Shown here piece by piece: positions 1 through 8,246 of a stretch of 64,000 bases of DNA. The position numbers and the translations under genes were made by a program. Below the pieces are notes generated by a model that was not told where the DNA came from, made no database searches, and saw only the letters and a list, made by a program, of their open reading frames with translations. Position 1 is the first letter of the stretch. Every line of letters begins with the position of its first letter. Origin of the DNA: Croceicoccus sp. GTDB taxonomy: Bacteria > Pseudomonadota > Alphaproteobacteria > Sphingomonadales > Sphingomonadaceae. Location of the stretch: positions 1 to 64,000 of the forward strand of contig JAPYSD010000001.1 in NCBI GenBank assembly GCA_029936705.1, in the 5' to 3' direction.

Positions 1-33
1 TGATGAGTGTTGGCCTCGTCTGGAGGGTTGATC

Positions 34-1017
34 TTAAGCGGCGATCTTGCGGTGCTGCAAGCGCCGATGGGCGATGGTCTTTCGTTTGATCCTTCGGCGC
101 CGATCCAGAACGGCAGAAGCCCTGCCGAAGTAGGCATCCGCGGGCGTCACATTATCCAGGCTCTCATGGTAGCGCTGGTGGTTGTAGTGTTCGATGAAGG
201 CCTCGATCTGGCATTCGAGGTCACCGGGCAGGAAATAGTTTTCCAGTAGCACGCGGTTCTTCAGCGTCTGGTGCCAGCGCTCGATCTTGCCTTAGGTCTG
301 GGGATGGAACGGCGCGCCGCGGACATGGGCCATGATCTTGGTGTCCAAATAATCGGCCAGCTCGTTCGCGATGTAGCTCGGCCCATTGTCCGATAGGAGG
401 CGGGGCTTGTGCAGCACGGTAGCATGATCGCAACCTGACGCCTCCAGCGCGAGGTCGAGCGTATCGGTGACGTCGCTGGCGCACATGGTCGAGCACAGCT
501 TCCACGCGAAGACGTGAGCCGCGAGAAGTCGTCGAGCACGGTCGAGAGGTACATCCAGCCCCACCCGATTTTCTTGAATTAAGTAAAATCCGTCTGCCAC
601 ATCTCGTTCGGCCGGGCGGTCTTGTCGCGGGAACTCATCCGCCGCCTTGATGACGGTATAGGCCGGGCTGGTGATGAGATCATGGGCCTTCAGCAGCCTG
701 TAAACGCTGGCTTCCGACACGAAGTAGCGCCTCTCGCCAGTGAAGCGTACGGCCAGTTCGCGCGGGGAGAGATCGCTGTGCTCCAGCGCCATCTCGACGA
801 TCTGGTGCTGGATGCGGGCCTCGATCCGGTTCCACACGCGGCCCGGCGTAGAGGGGCGATCTTCCAGTGCCTCCGGACCGCCTTCGAGGAAGCGATCGTA
901 CCAGCGGTAGAATGTCCGGCGGGGAATGCCGAGTTGGTCCAGCGTACGCTTGGCTGGCAGGTGCGATTGCTCGACCAACCTGATGATCTCCAGCTTCTCG
1001 GATGCGGGATATCTCAT
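34..1017 (-). pseudogene. IS3-family transposase orfB, broken by stop and frameshifts
   Basis: The N-terminal part has the helix-turn-helix region with RTFYRWYDRF and the stretch LSPRELAVRFTGE typical of one IS3 orfB lineage, followed by a DDE integrase core. An in-frame TAA at 292-294 interrupts HPQT-GKIERW, where related proteins carry glutamine, so a CAA to TAA change is likely; the same frame then continues to 34 with YHNHQRYHESLDNVTP. Around 500-560 the conserved segment MYLSTVLDDFSR is read only in another frame, so two compensating frameshifts are also present. The product cannot be an active transposase. Confidence 0.75.
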
Positions 1018-1039
1018 GCCTCGTCGTCCCCAAACCCGC

Positions 1040-1400
1040 TGATGCTTTTTTTGAGCAGCCGGTTCTCAAGGGTGAGATCCGCGACGCACTCCTTCAGATC
1101 GCGGGCTTCGCGGCGCAGATCCTGTACCTCAGTGCTGGTCGCGGCTCGTGCGGTATCCCCGGCAAGCCGGCGCTTGCCATGTCACCGGCCAGATGATCCC
1201 CCGGATCATCTGGCGTAGCTCCATTCCATGAATTCCTTGGACCAGGTGTAGTAGGGTTCTGGGCGATACCTTCCTTGCGTCACAGCTCGGCAATGCTGTC
1301 ATCGCCGCGCAGGCCCTCCAGAACGATGCGGATCTTGTCCTCTGCCGAAAAATGCCGCCGGGTACGCCGCTTGATGTCTTTAACGACCGCCTCCGCGCTG
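1040..1400 (-). pseudogene. IS3-family orfA remnant
   Basis: The minus strand encodes an orfA-like start region with RRTRRHFSAEDKIRIVLEG and GDDSIAELCRREGI, the helix-turn-helix of IS3-type OrfA. After about 60 codons the frame is lost, and the coiled-coil part (DLRREARDLKECVADL type) can only be followed in other frames near 1070-1150. An inserted or rearranged palindrome around 1190-1216 marks one lesion. It once formed the DNA-binding subunit that is joined to OrfB by frameshifting. Boundaries are approximate. Confidence 0.6.
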
Positions 1401-1430
1401 GGTTTGGCTGCCGAATTCGACTTGGAGTGT

Positions 1431-1766
1431 TTTGGCCTGCTGGGTGGCATCGGCGCACACCCCGAAGACGTGATGCACATGAAGCGCACCGCCGACCGCC
1501 TGTTCGGCGACAACTACGAATGGTCGGTGCTGGCCGCGGGCGCGAACCAGATGCCGGTGCCGGCGATGGCGGCCAGCATGGGCGGGCACGTGCGCGTCGG
1601 GCTGGAAGACAGCCTGTGGCTGGGCAAGGGGCAACTGGTCGAAACGAACGCGGCACAGGTGACGAAGGTTCGCCAGATCCTCGAAGGACTGGGCTGCGAA
1701 ATCGCATCGCCAGACGAAGCGCGCGAAATCCTTTCGCTCAAGGGCGGCGACGCGGTCGCGTTCTGA
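1431..1766 (+). pseudogene. BKACE/DUF849 beta-keto acid cleavage enzyme, C-terminal fragment
   Basis: About 111 codons remain, starting at FGLLGGIGAHPED and ending SLKGGDAVAF. The segments MKRTADRLFG, NQMPVPAMAASMGG and VRVGLEDSLW are hallmarks of the DUF849 family (3-keto-5-aminohexanoate cleavage enzyme and relatives, TIM-barrel zinc enzymes that cleave beta-keto acids with acetyl-CoA). The first two thirds of a roughly 300-residue protein, including most zinc ligands, is replaced by the IS3 copy upstream. No start codon belongs to it. It indicates that an acid-catabolism gene cluster once extended to the left of this window. Confidence 0.75.
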
Positions 1767-1885
1767 GACCTCTACGTTCCACACTCGAGGAACAGAGCAA
1801 AACCATATTGAGGTGACATTGTGAAAGTGGGCCGGTCTCACAGTTGGTATTTCCGGCGGATTTTGCTTTGGAGGGAGACAAGTCT

Positions 1886-2065
1886 GTGAAACGAAAGCGG
1901 TTTTCTACAGAGCAGATTTTGTCGATGCTGGAGCAGGCGGAGTTGGGCCCGCCGGTGGCCGATTTGATCCGCCAAGTCGGTATTTCCAAGCAGACATTCT
2001 ACAGGTGGAAGCGGCAGTATGGAGGGCTGGAGTCGGACCAAGTCCGCGAGTTGAAGCAAGAAAAT
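1886..2065 (+). pseudogene. Truncated IS3-type orfA
   Basis: A GTG start at 1886 lies behind a purine-rich GGAGGGAGACAAG. The 60 residues KRKRFSTEQILSMLEQAE, PVADLIRQVGISKQTFYRW and GGLESDQVRELKQEN match the OrfA helix-turn-helix and start of the leucine zipper of IS3-family elements of the IS407 kind. The reading is cut at about 2065, where sequence of an unrelated dehydrogenase E2 begins. No orfB follows, so this is only the left end of a lost element. Confidence 0.75.
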
Positions 2066-2375
2066 GGCGGCATCCAAACGCCACATCCCGCACTTCAGCT
2101 CCATCGAGGAAGTCGATGTCACCAAGCTTGAGGAGATGCCAAGCGATCGCAACGCTGCGCGCGGCAACAAACCGAAACTGACCATCCTGTCCATGCTGAT
2201 CACCGCGATTTGCAAGATCCTGCCCGATCATCCTATGCTCAACGCGCCCTTCGACGATGAAGCAGGCATCGTTTCGCGGTTCCGAAGCATGCCCATCGGG
2301 ATCGCGACAAAGACTGGCCGGTCTGATGCTCCCCGTCCTCCGTGACGCGCAAAGTAAGAACCTGTGGCAACTCGC
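2066..2375 (+). pseudogene. 2-oxoacid dehydrogenase E2 catalytic-domain fragment
   Basis: SKRHIPHFSSIEEVDVT, RGNKPKLTILSMLITAICK and ARG-free NAPFDDEAG are characteristic of the dihydrolipoamide acyltransferase catalytic domain, which moves the acyl group from lipoyl-lysine to CoA in branched-chain or related 2-oxoacid dehydrogenase complexes. The frame breaks near 2300: the continuation LMLPVLRDAQSKNLWQLA is read in the next frame. The lipoyl and subunit-binding domains are missing on the left, and the catalytic HxxxD end is missing on the right because an IS110 remnant follows. It is a non-functional island between two IS scars. Confidence 0.75.
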
Positions 2376-2733
2376 AGCTGCCTGCTGCTCCTCGCTCTTG
2401 ACCGCAACGAAGCGCATGTTCGGACGCTATGCAGCCTCGCAAATCGCTTCGGCATCGGCGGCATCGTTCTTCTGGCGCTTTACAAACGGCTTCACATAGG
2501 AAGGCGGGATCAACCGGATCTCGTGACCGAGCGCCGTAAACTCGCGTTCCCAGTGATGCGCTCCGCCACATGCCTCCATTGCGATCAGGCAACGCGGCTG
2601 CTGCGCCATGAAATCCTGCCACTTGCCTCGGCTCAATCGCGGCTGAAAACCTGCTTGCCGCTCCCGTCCACACCGTGCGCGTGAAAAACACTCTTAGCGA
2701 TATCCAGACCGATTGTGGTAACTTCCGACACGG
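2370..2733 (-). pseudogene. IS110-family transposase, N-terminal remnant
   Basis: Read from a GTG at 2733 the minus strand gives TTIGLDIAKSVFHAHG, the DEDD-type N-terminus of IS110-family transposases, then after a frameshift near 2640 continues with CLIAMEACGGAHHW, PPSYVKPFVKRQKND and DAEAICEA. It stops at about KSEEQQAAAS where the E2 fragment begins. The C-terminal serine-containing half is lost. The first about 120 residues of a protein of roughly 340 survive. Confidence 0.75.
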
Positions 2734-2958
2734 ACGCCTCCTTCAGTGACGTTCAACACTTCCACTTTGGCACATCGATGCCGTCGGGGGTCGTCCTCCC
2801 ATCAGCTTTTGGGCTGAAAAGTGTGAGTAGCGGACGTTGGCATAGGTTACTCCGAGGGTCAGTCCACTCGTATCGCTTACCGAGAATTCATCAACGCCTC
2901 ATGGCTTTTCATTCGGCGCACCGGCTTCGATGAATCAGCTCAGCCACGGCGTCGGCGG

Positions 2959-3123
2959 CTAGACCTGCAAAAGCGTTCCAGCCCGATCACGGCCCATGGC
3001 GACCAACGGAATCAATAGGACAACCGCTCCTATGGGAACCGCGATGGCGCCAATAACGCTTTTCGACCACCACCGCCATTTACGACTTAACCGCTTAACG
3101 AGCCGGTTGCCAGCGTCCGTCAT
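2959..3123 (-). CDS. Possible 54-aa single-pass membrane protein
   Basis: An ATG at 3123 opens a 54-codon frame that is basic at the N-terminus (RLVKRLSRKWRWWSK) and then has one hydrophobic segment (SVIGAIAVPIGAVVLLIPLVA, about residues 21-41), giving a plausible N-in, single-span topology by the positive-inside rule. No ribosome site of quality is visible and the neighbours are IS debris and a convergent receptor gene. I do not recognise a family. It may be a genuine small protein, or the last piece of a lost gene. Confidence 0.3.
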   Translation of the reverse strand: MTDAGNRLVKRLSRKWRWWSKSVIGAIAVPIGAVVLLIPLVAMGRDRAGTLLQV

Positions 3124-3282
3124 CGTACGAAAAGCTTAATAGCTGAAACTCGCCGGTTGCGGACCGTCAGATTGTAGGAACTGACATAATCGAATAAAAT
3201 GCTGGGATGGGCTTCCTCCATAGTCGGCCTTTCGCCGACCGTAAAAACTTTCACGCGGCCCCCTTGCGCCATCCACACAGAT

Positions 3283-3319
3283 GGAACCGCGGCAATCCAG
3301 CATGAATTGCCGCGGTTCC
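3283..3319 (-). terminator. Strong hairpin after TonB receptor gene
   Basis: A perfect 14-bp inverted repeat (GGAACCGCGGCAAT paired with ATTGCCGCGGTTCC) with a 9-nt loop starts 12 bases past the stop codon of the receptor gene. There is no strong T-run after it, so it may act as a transcript 3' stabiliser or a factor-assisted terminator rather than a canonical intrinsic one. Confidence 0.55.
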
Positions 3320-3331
3320 GGGGAGAGCTCG

Positions 3332-5710
3332 TCAGAAGCTTGCCGAGACGGTCACGCCATACGTACGCGGACGTCCCGCATAGCGTACCGTCGTGTCGGT
3401 GATCCGCGCGGCATTGTTCCAGTAATATTCGTTCGTCAGATTGCGAACGAATGCGCCGATCTTGTATTTTTCGGCAAGCTTCAGGCCAGCACGCAAATCG
3501 ATCAGCACGTAATCGTCGATCGTCAGCCCCCCCCGGCTTGTCAGATCATCGGACGGCGTCGCGCGGGCATCGCCCAGCACGGCCTTTGAATCGCTCTGAA
3601 AGCTTAGATTCGCGCCGATATAGGGCGAGATACTGTCGCTTGCCGCCCACTCGTACTGGCCATCCATGAGGACCTGGTACTTGGGCGTATAGGGGAAGCT
3701 CGACCCGGCAAAATCGACCTGGTTTCCGTAAGAATCGTAATTGACGAAGCTGCCCTTGATCTTGGTATCGAGATAAGTGGCGCCGATGCTGAAGCGCAGG
3801 CCATCGGTTGGCGCCAGATCAAGTTGCAGTTCGGCACCCTTCACCTCGGACTTGGGCACGTTGACCAGTGCCTCGAGCGGGCCGAAGATATCCGGGTTGG
3901 CGACCACGCGGCCCTTGAACTGCTTGTCGGCATAATCATAGTAGAACACCGCCGCGTTGATCTGGGCCGTACGATCCAGAACCGTCAGCTTCGTTCCGAT
4001 TTCATAGGCCGTTACAGATTCCTGCGTGACCGGGCTGAACTGGTTGGCATCGCTGGCCGACAGCAGCGGAAAGCTACCCGATTTGAAGCCGCGGCTGACG
4101 CTGGCATAGACGAGCGCGTCGGGCGAAGGCTTGAGGTCGATGCCCGCGCGCCAAGAAACATTGTCTTCATCCAGCTTGTCGGTCACTTCGACAGCGGTAA
4201 GCGTTGAGGAATCGATCGTCACGCAGGCGTCGTCGGCGATCGTGATCGGGTCCAGCCCCGCGCCCGAGCGGATGAAGTTCAGCAAGTTCTCGATCCCCTG
4301 CCCCAGAGCGTCGCCGCGATCGGCGGTGCAGCCTACGAAATCGATGTCGGTATCGGTATAGCGAATGCCGCCGTGCAAGGTGACCAGATCGCCGATGTCG
4401 TAATCGACATTGGCAAAGATCGCCTTGTTCACGAATTTCTGACGGGCATACTGGCTATAGACGAAGAACGGGCCGCCCAGTCCTGCATCGACGAAATTAT
4501 AGGCCGATGTCGACTGGTCGTAAGGCCCGGCGTCGTCCTGCTGATAGGTCTTTTCGCGGGCGTAATTTCCGCCGATGATCCATGTCAGATTGCCCATCTC
4601 GCCCTGCAGACGCAGTTCCTGCGAAAAGGCGCTGATGTCACCGGTGGTGTTGTAGAAATAGTCGCGAAGCGCCACGCCATCGGGATCGATGGCGGTGTCA
4701 TGCGAATATTCCGACCAGCTGGTGATCGAGGTCAGCGTCACGGCGCTGGAAAGATCGAGATCGCCGCGCAGAGCCGCCTGATAGAACCAGTTGTCGCGCT
4801 TGGGCGCCTGCGTATCGGTCCAGTCGGCGTCGCGGTTGTTTTCAGGCGCGACAGGATAGGTAGCGAGATCGCCGAGCCGCGCCGGATTACCCAGCGGCAC
4901 CACGCCGATCAGCTGCGCGGCCTGCCCGTCACTCTTATCGATGAAACCGTTGAGGTTCAGCTCGAAACGCAGCGCATCGCTCGGCTCAAAATCCACCAGC
5001 ATGCGCGCGGACGTAAAGCGTTGATCGCCCAGTTCATCATCGCGTGTATAGCTGCGCTGCCATGCCCCGCCCTGGACGGTCTGTGCTGCGATACGTGCCT
5101 TGATCGTGTCGCCCAGCGGGCCGCTGACATGGCCGCCTACAGTGACCTCGCCGAAATTCTGAACCGTGGCAGAAAGACCGCCTTCAAGATAATCCGTCGG
5201 CTTGGCCGCGATATAGTTGATCGCGCCGCCGGTGGCATTCGATCCGAACAGGGTGCCCTGCGGCCCCTTCAACACCTCGACCCGTTCAAGGTCGAGCGTC
5301 GCTCCACGCGTCATGATCGAAAAGGGGATCGGGACCTGGTCCTGATAGACGCTGACCGTGGGTTTTGCTGCAAGGCTGGTATCGTAAAATCCCACGCCGC
5401 GCAGCGTGTAGACCGGCGTTGCATAGGCGCTTTCGGTATAAGTGAAGCCTGGCACGACCTTCACCAGATCGGCAACATCGGTGATGCCCTGATCCGCCAG
5501 CTGGTCGCCCGATGCGGCGGTGATCGAGAGTGGTACGTCGTTCAACGATTCCGACCGTTTCTGGGCCGTGACGATGATTTCTTGCAGTCCTTGTGACGGC
5601 TGAGCGGACTGTGGCTCGGCTTCATCCGATGGCTGCATGTCCTGCGCGAAGGCATTGCCCGCAATCGCCAGTGTCGATGCCGAAACGGCAAGTATGATTG
5701 TTGTCTTCAT
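3332..5710 (-). CDS. TonB-dependent outer-membrane receptor
   Basis: The product is a 792-residue outer-membrane beta-barrel transporter that takes up a substrate using TonB/ExbBD energy. The start at 5710 is preferred over an upstream ATG at 5767 because it has GGAGAGGG just before it and begins with a clean signal peptide (MKTTIILAVSASTLAIAGNA-FAQ). The mature part carries a TonB box (QEIIVTAQKR), the plug domain with PGFTYTES, RVEVLKGPQGTLFG and TGGAINYI, then a long barrel ending in phenylalanine (VSASF), the usual C-terminal signal for barrel insertion. This subclass is greatly expanded in sphingomonads and is often linked to uptake of aromatic, terpenoid or other hydrophobic carbon sources. 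It is transcribed toward the IS debris. The ligand is not readable from sequence. Confidence 0.93.
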   Translation of the reverse strand: MKTTIILAVSASTLAIAGNAFAQDMQPSDEAEPQSAQPSQGLQEIIVTAQKRSESLNDVPLSITAASGDQLADQGITDVADLVKVVPGFTYTESAYATPVYTLRGVGFYDTSLAAKPTVSVYQDQVPIPFSIMTRGATLDLERVEVLKGPQGTLFGSNATGGAINYIAAKPTDYLEGGLSATVQNFGEVTVGGHVSGPLGDTIKARIAAQTVQGGAWQRSYTRDDELGDQRFTSARMLVDFEPSDALRFELNLNGFIDKSDGQAAQLIGVVPLGNPARLGDLATYPVAPENNRDADWTDTQAPKRDNWFYQAALRGDLDLSSAVTLTSITSWSEYSHDTAIDPDGVALRDYFYNTTGDISAFSQELRLQGEMGNLTWIIGGNYAREKTYQQDDAGPYDQSTSAYNFVDAGLGGPFFVYSQYARQKFVNKAIFANVDYDIGDLVTLHGGIRYTDTDIDFVGCTADRGDALGQGIENLLNFIRSGAGLDPITIADDACVTIDSSTLTAVEVTDKLDEDNVSWRAGIDLKPSPDALVYASVSRGFKSGSFPLLSASDANQFSPVTQESVTAYEIGTKLTVLDRTAQINAAVFYYDYADKQFKGRVVANPDIFGPLEALVNVPKSEVKGAELQLDLAPTDGLRFSIGATYLDTKIKGSFVNYDSYGNQVDFAGSSFPYTPKYQVLMDGQYEWAASDSISPYIGANLSFQSDSKAVLGDARATPSDDLTSRGGLTIDDYVLIDLRAGLKLAEKYKIGAFVRNLTNEYYWNNAARITDTTVRYAGRPRTYGVTVSASF

Positions 5711-5794
5711 TATCCCTCTCCTGTTCATTCGGGGCTGGCCGTCTTCGGAACCATATCCCTGTCTCAATTGCTTATTTTTCAGGATTTCTTGCGC

Positions 5795-7096
5795 TTAGGC
5801 CTTGCGGAAGCGGACCGGCAGGCTCTTGTAACCGCCAACAAAATTGGCCTCGACCAGCTTGGGCGGTCCAGCCAGCTCGATCGATGCGATATGCGGCATC
5901 AGTTCTTCGAAGAGGATGCGCATTTCCAGTTTCGCCAGATGCTGGCCAAGGCACATGTGCGGGCCAAATCCGAAAGCGATGTGCTTGTTGGGGCTGCGCG
6001 TGATGTCAAAACGGTCCGGATCGTCGAACACCGCCTCATCACGATTGCCCGATGGGTAACACATCATCAGTCGGTCCATCGAACGGATCAGCTGTCCGCC
6101 GACCTCCACATCCTGCGTCGCGTTGCGCATGAAATGCTTCACGGGACTGGTCCAGCGGATCGCCTCGTCGACAAGACCAGGGATCATTGCGGGATCGGCC
6201 TTCACCTTCTCGAAATTCTCAGGGAACTCGATCATGCCGTGCATGCCCCCTGTGACGGATGAAGAGGTGGTGTCATGCCCCGCAGTCGCGATGGCGACGA
6301 AATAGCCATTGGCTTCGTCACGCCCGATGGGGGCGCCATTGATCCGCGAATTGGCGATCAGAGTCAGAAGGTCGTCCTGCGGCTCGGCCCGGCGCTTTTC
6401 GGCCAGCGCGTCGAAATACTGGAAGAAATCCTCAAGCGCTGCAGCCCACATCTTTGCAGCGGCGACGGGATCGTCCTTCATCTCGTCACGCTGCTCTTCA
6501 GGGTCGTGGCCGCCAAAGAACTCCTGCGTCAGCTTCAGCATCTTGGGTTCATCTTCGGGCGGCACGCCGAAAAGCGTCATGATCACGCGCAGCGGGTAAT
6601 GCAGCGCGAAATCACGCACGAAATCACATTCACCGTCAAAGCTGAGGAAGTGCTCGACAGACTGCTTGGCCAGAACCCGGATCTGGTCTTCAAGCTTTCC
6701 GATCTTGCCCGGCAGGAACCAGTTGGCCGTCAGCATGCGAAATTGCTGGTGAACCGGTGGGTCCATATAGGTCAGCGACGCCAGGCCGCTGACCGACCCG
6801 CCCGTCATTTCTCGCGTGAAATCGTCGGAAGCGCGGTCATTCAGCACCGGGTTAAAATCGGCGTTGTGAAAGAGCTTAGCGTTCTTCTCGACCTCGCGGA
6901 TGTCGGCATGGCGGGTTACGATCCACATGGGATCGAACCCTTCGACCTCGGCCACGCCCAGCGGCATGTTTTCGCGCAGCCATTTGAATGCGTCATAGAT
7001 CACGGCATCATCGGCATAGGACTTCGCCGCAATGACGGTCTCTGCGACGTGCTGAGGGATAATGGGACGCGAAGTCGCCTGTGTTGCCGAAGCCAT
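5795..7096 (-). CDS. Cytochrome P450, CYP108 (P450terp)-like
   Basis: A soluble bacterial P450 of 433 residues. The oxygen-activating helix I reads AGHDTT (272-277), the ExxR pair is E311/R314, and the haem thiolate is Cys382 in FGFGPHMCLG. The whole chain runs closely parallel to what I remember of P450terp (CYP108A1, alpha-terpineol 7-methyl hydroxylase): for example YADD-VIY-AFKWLR near the N-terminus, DGECDF, and NFVGG near the C-terminus. It should hydroxylate a terpenoid or similar alicyclic substrate using a ferredoxin and reductase. No ferredoxin gene is next to it. An ATG 24 bases upstream is possible, but the chosen start has GGGAGATAGAG before it and matches the family N-terminus. 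A GntR-type operator lies 87 bases upstream. Confidence 0.93.
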   Translation of the reverse strand: MASATQATSRPIIPQHVAETVIAAKSYADDAVIYDAFKWLRENMPLGVAEVEGFDPMWIVTRHADIREVEKNAKLFHNADFNPVLNDRASDDFTREMTGGSVSGLASLTYMDPPVHQQFRMLTANWFLPGKIGKLEDQIRVLAKQSVEHFLSFDGECDFVRDFALHYPLRVIMTLFGVPPEDEPKMLKLTQEFFGGHDPEEQRDEMKDDPVAAAKMWAAALEDFFQYFDALAEKRRAEPQDDLLTLIANSRINGAPIGRDEANGYFVAIATAGHDTTSSSVTGGMHGMIEFPENFEKVKADPAMIPGLVDEAIRWTSPVKHFMRNATQDVEVGGQLIRSMDRLMMCYPSGNRDEAVFDDPDRFDITRSPNKHIAFGFGPHMCLGQHLAKLEMRILFEELMPHIASIELAGPPKLVEANFVGGYKSLPVRFRKA

Positions 7097-7134
7097 CTCT
7101 ATCTCCCGAACCGCGGCCATTTCGCCGCCTCTTG

Positions 7135-7149
7135 CGTATTCAATATACG
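7135..7149. promoter_or_regulatory. Palindrome in P450 promoter region
   Basis: CGTAT-TCAAT-ATACG is a perfect 5-bp-arm palindrome 39 bases before the P450 start. A TTGACC hexamer (minus strand, 7169-7174) lies between it and the GntR-type operator. It could be a second regulator site; the MerR-family gene upstream is one candidate partner. Inference only. Confidence 0.3.
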
Positions 7150-7182
7150 TAATCTGCAGAGATGATTTGGGTCAAGCGCCAA

Positions 7183-7197
7183 AATGGTCGAACCATT
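7183..7197. promoter_or_regulatory. FadR/GntR-type operator upstream of P450
   Basis: AATGGT-CGA-ACCATT is a perfect 6-bp-arm palindrome matching TGGTNNNACCA, the operator pattern known for FadR-subfamily GntR regulators. It lies just upstream of the likely P450 promoter. Near-identical sites occur at 9046, 18662 and 26419, all upstream of cluster genes. Confidence 0.65.
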
Positions 7198-7299
7198 GGC
7201 GGAAACTCGCATGACTCGATGCGATCGGGCTAATCCGGCGGAAATCGGAGGATGTTGATTCGCATAATCGAATGTCCGCAGACAAATCGAATGGCGCGA

Positions 7300-8043
7300 C
7301 TATTGTTCGCGATGCGCGCGATGATCCAGCGTTCGGCTATCTGACGTTTCGCGCGCGTGCCTGATCGCATCGACATGCCGGAAAAAGGCGCGGCGGCGCA
7401 TCAGGCCAAAAAAGTTGAGCATGAGCGGCAAGGCCGCTTCGACCAGGCGGGCTGCCTCCTCCACGTCCCTGCGGCCCTCGACATGTTCGAGAAAGGTCTT
7501 GGCCTCCCACGCGCCGACGAAATCCGAAGCCTCGATATAGAAGCCCAATATGTCCGGCGAATAATCGAGCGTGTCATTGAAACCGGCGTTGCGCATATCG
7601 CCCCAGATGCTGACCAGTTCCGCCGAGGTCAGGCTCAAGGCTTCACCCTGATCGGTCTCGATAATCTCGATAATCCCGATTTCGCTCAGTGTCTTCGCGT
7701 CCTGTCGGGCCTTGGGATAACGCTTGACCAGAGAATCGAGGGGCACAGGGGCCTGATCGGATGCTTCGCTGTGAGCCACCAGGGTTTCCAGGTCGTCGAA
7801 GGCGCTCTCATCAACCCGCTTGCTGGTTCCGCTGCCGGCAACAAGCTCCTTGATCTGGGACAGCGTCAACCGGTTCTCCCGCTGAAGCCGCCGCACCGCG
7901 CGGATCGCTTCAACATGCTGATCGCCGTATTCGGCGACGGTCCTGCCGCTGCGTTCCGGTTGAGGAACAAGACCCTCGCGCAGGAAAACGCGGATCGTTT
8001 CCCTGTTCACGCCGGTTGCTTCTTCCAGTTCCTTCATTTTCAT
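7300..8043 (-). CDS. MerR-family transcriptional regulator
   Basis: A 247-residue protein with a MerR-type winged helix at the N-terminus: MKMKELEEATGVNRETIRVFLREGLVPQP, then a wing with VAEYGDQHVEAIRAVRRLQ and a dimerisation helix ending near residue 70. The remaining 170 residues are helical and lack the metal-binding cysteines of metal-sensing MerR proteins, so an organic ligand is more likely; FYIEASDFVGAWEAKTFL may line a ligand pocket. It is transcribed in the same direction as the P450 gene 200 bases downstream and divergently from the GntR gene. The targets are unknown; the P450 or the transporter genes are reasonable guesses. Confidence 0.8.
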   Translation of the reverse strand: MKMKELEEATGVNRETIRVFLREGLVPQPERSGRTVAEYGDQHVEAIRAVRRLQRENRLTLSQIKELVAGSGTSKRVDESAFDDLETLVAHSEASDQAPVPLDSLVKRYPKARQDAKTLSEIGIIEIIETDQGEALSLTSAELVSIWGDMRNAGFNDTLDYSPDILGFYIEASDFVGAWEAKTFLEHVEGRRDVEEAARLVEAALPLMLNFFGLMRRRAFFRHVDAIRHARETSDSRTLDHRAHREQ

Positions 8044-8246
8044 TGGCCAAGGCTACAGCACGCGATGCGGGACTGCGCAAGATGCCCGTGCACCCGCAGG
8101 CCGCCACCTTTGCGCCAGATCAAGGTCGATCGATCCGATCCGGGCCGGAAAGCCCGTTGGCAAGAGGTCAGACCATTGGGCCAGCACTTGTCAGCACGCG
8201 AAACGGGCAATACCGATAGCTGGAAAACAAGAGCAACTGGCAAAAC

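Larger units (their letters stand above)
1..1428 (-). mobile_element. Decayed IS3-family insertion sequence
   Basis: The two reading frames of an IS3-family element lie on the minus strand, orfA near 1040-1400 and the integrase-type orfB at 34-1017, but both are broken. The left end is at or beyond the window edge and no clean terminal inverted repeats could be matched. The right side abuts the surviving C-terminus of a DUF849/BKACE gene, so the element, or a deletion linked to it, removed the 5' part of that gene. A palindrome (GCCAGATGATCC / GGATCATCTGGC, 1191-1216) sits inside the ruined orfA. Family assignment is from protein similarity I recognise; the exact IS name is not known. Confidence 0.75.
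2740..3331. other. Mostly non-coding stretch between IS110 remnant and TonB receptor
   Basis: The left part probably contains the end of the IS110 copy. The only open frame I consider worth listing is the small membrane ORF on the minus strand, and the only clear structural feature is the hairpin beside the TonB receptor stop codon; both are entered separately. I see no RNA gene. Confidence 0.4.

Noticed and set aside
4373..5596. 407-codon plus-strand open frame opposite the TonB receptor gene
   Set aside because: It is antisense to a receptor gene with full family motifs; its translation is low complexity and matches nothing. GC-rich DNA gives such mirror frames.
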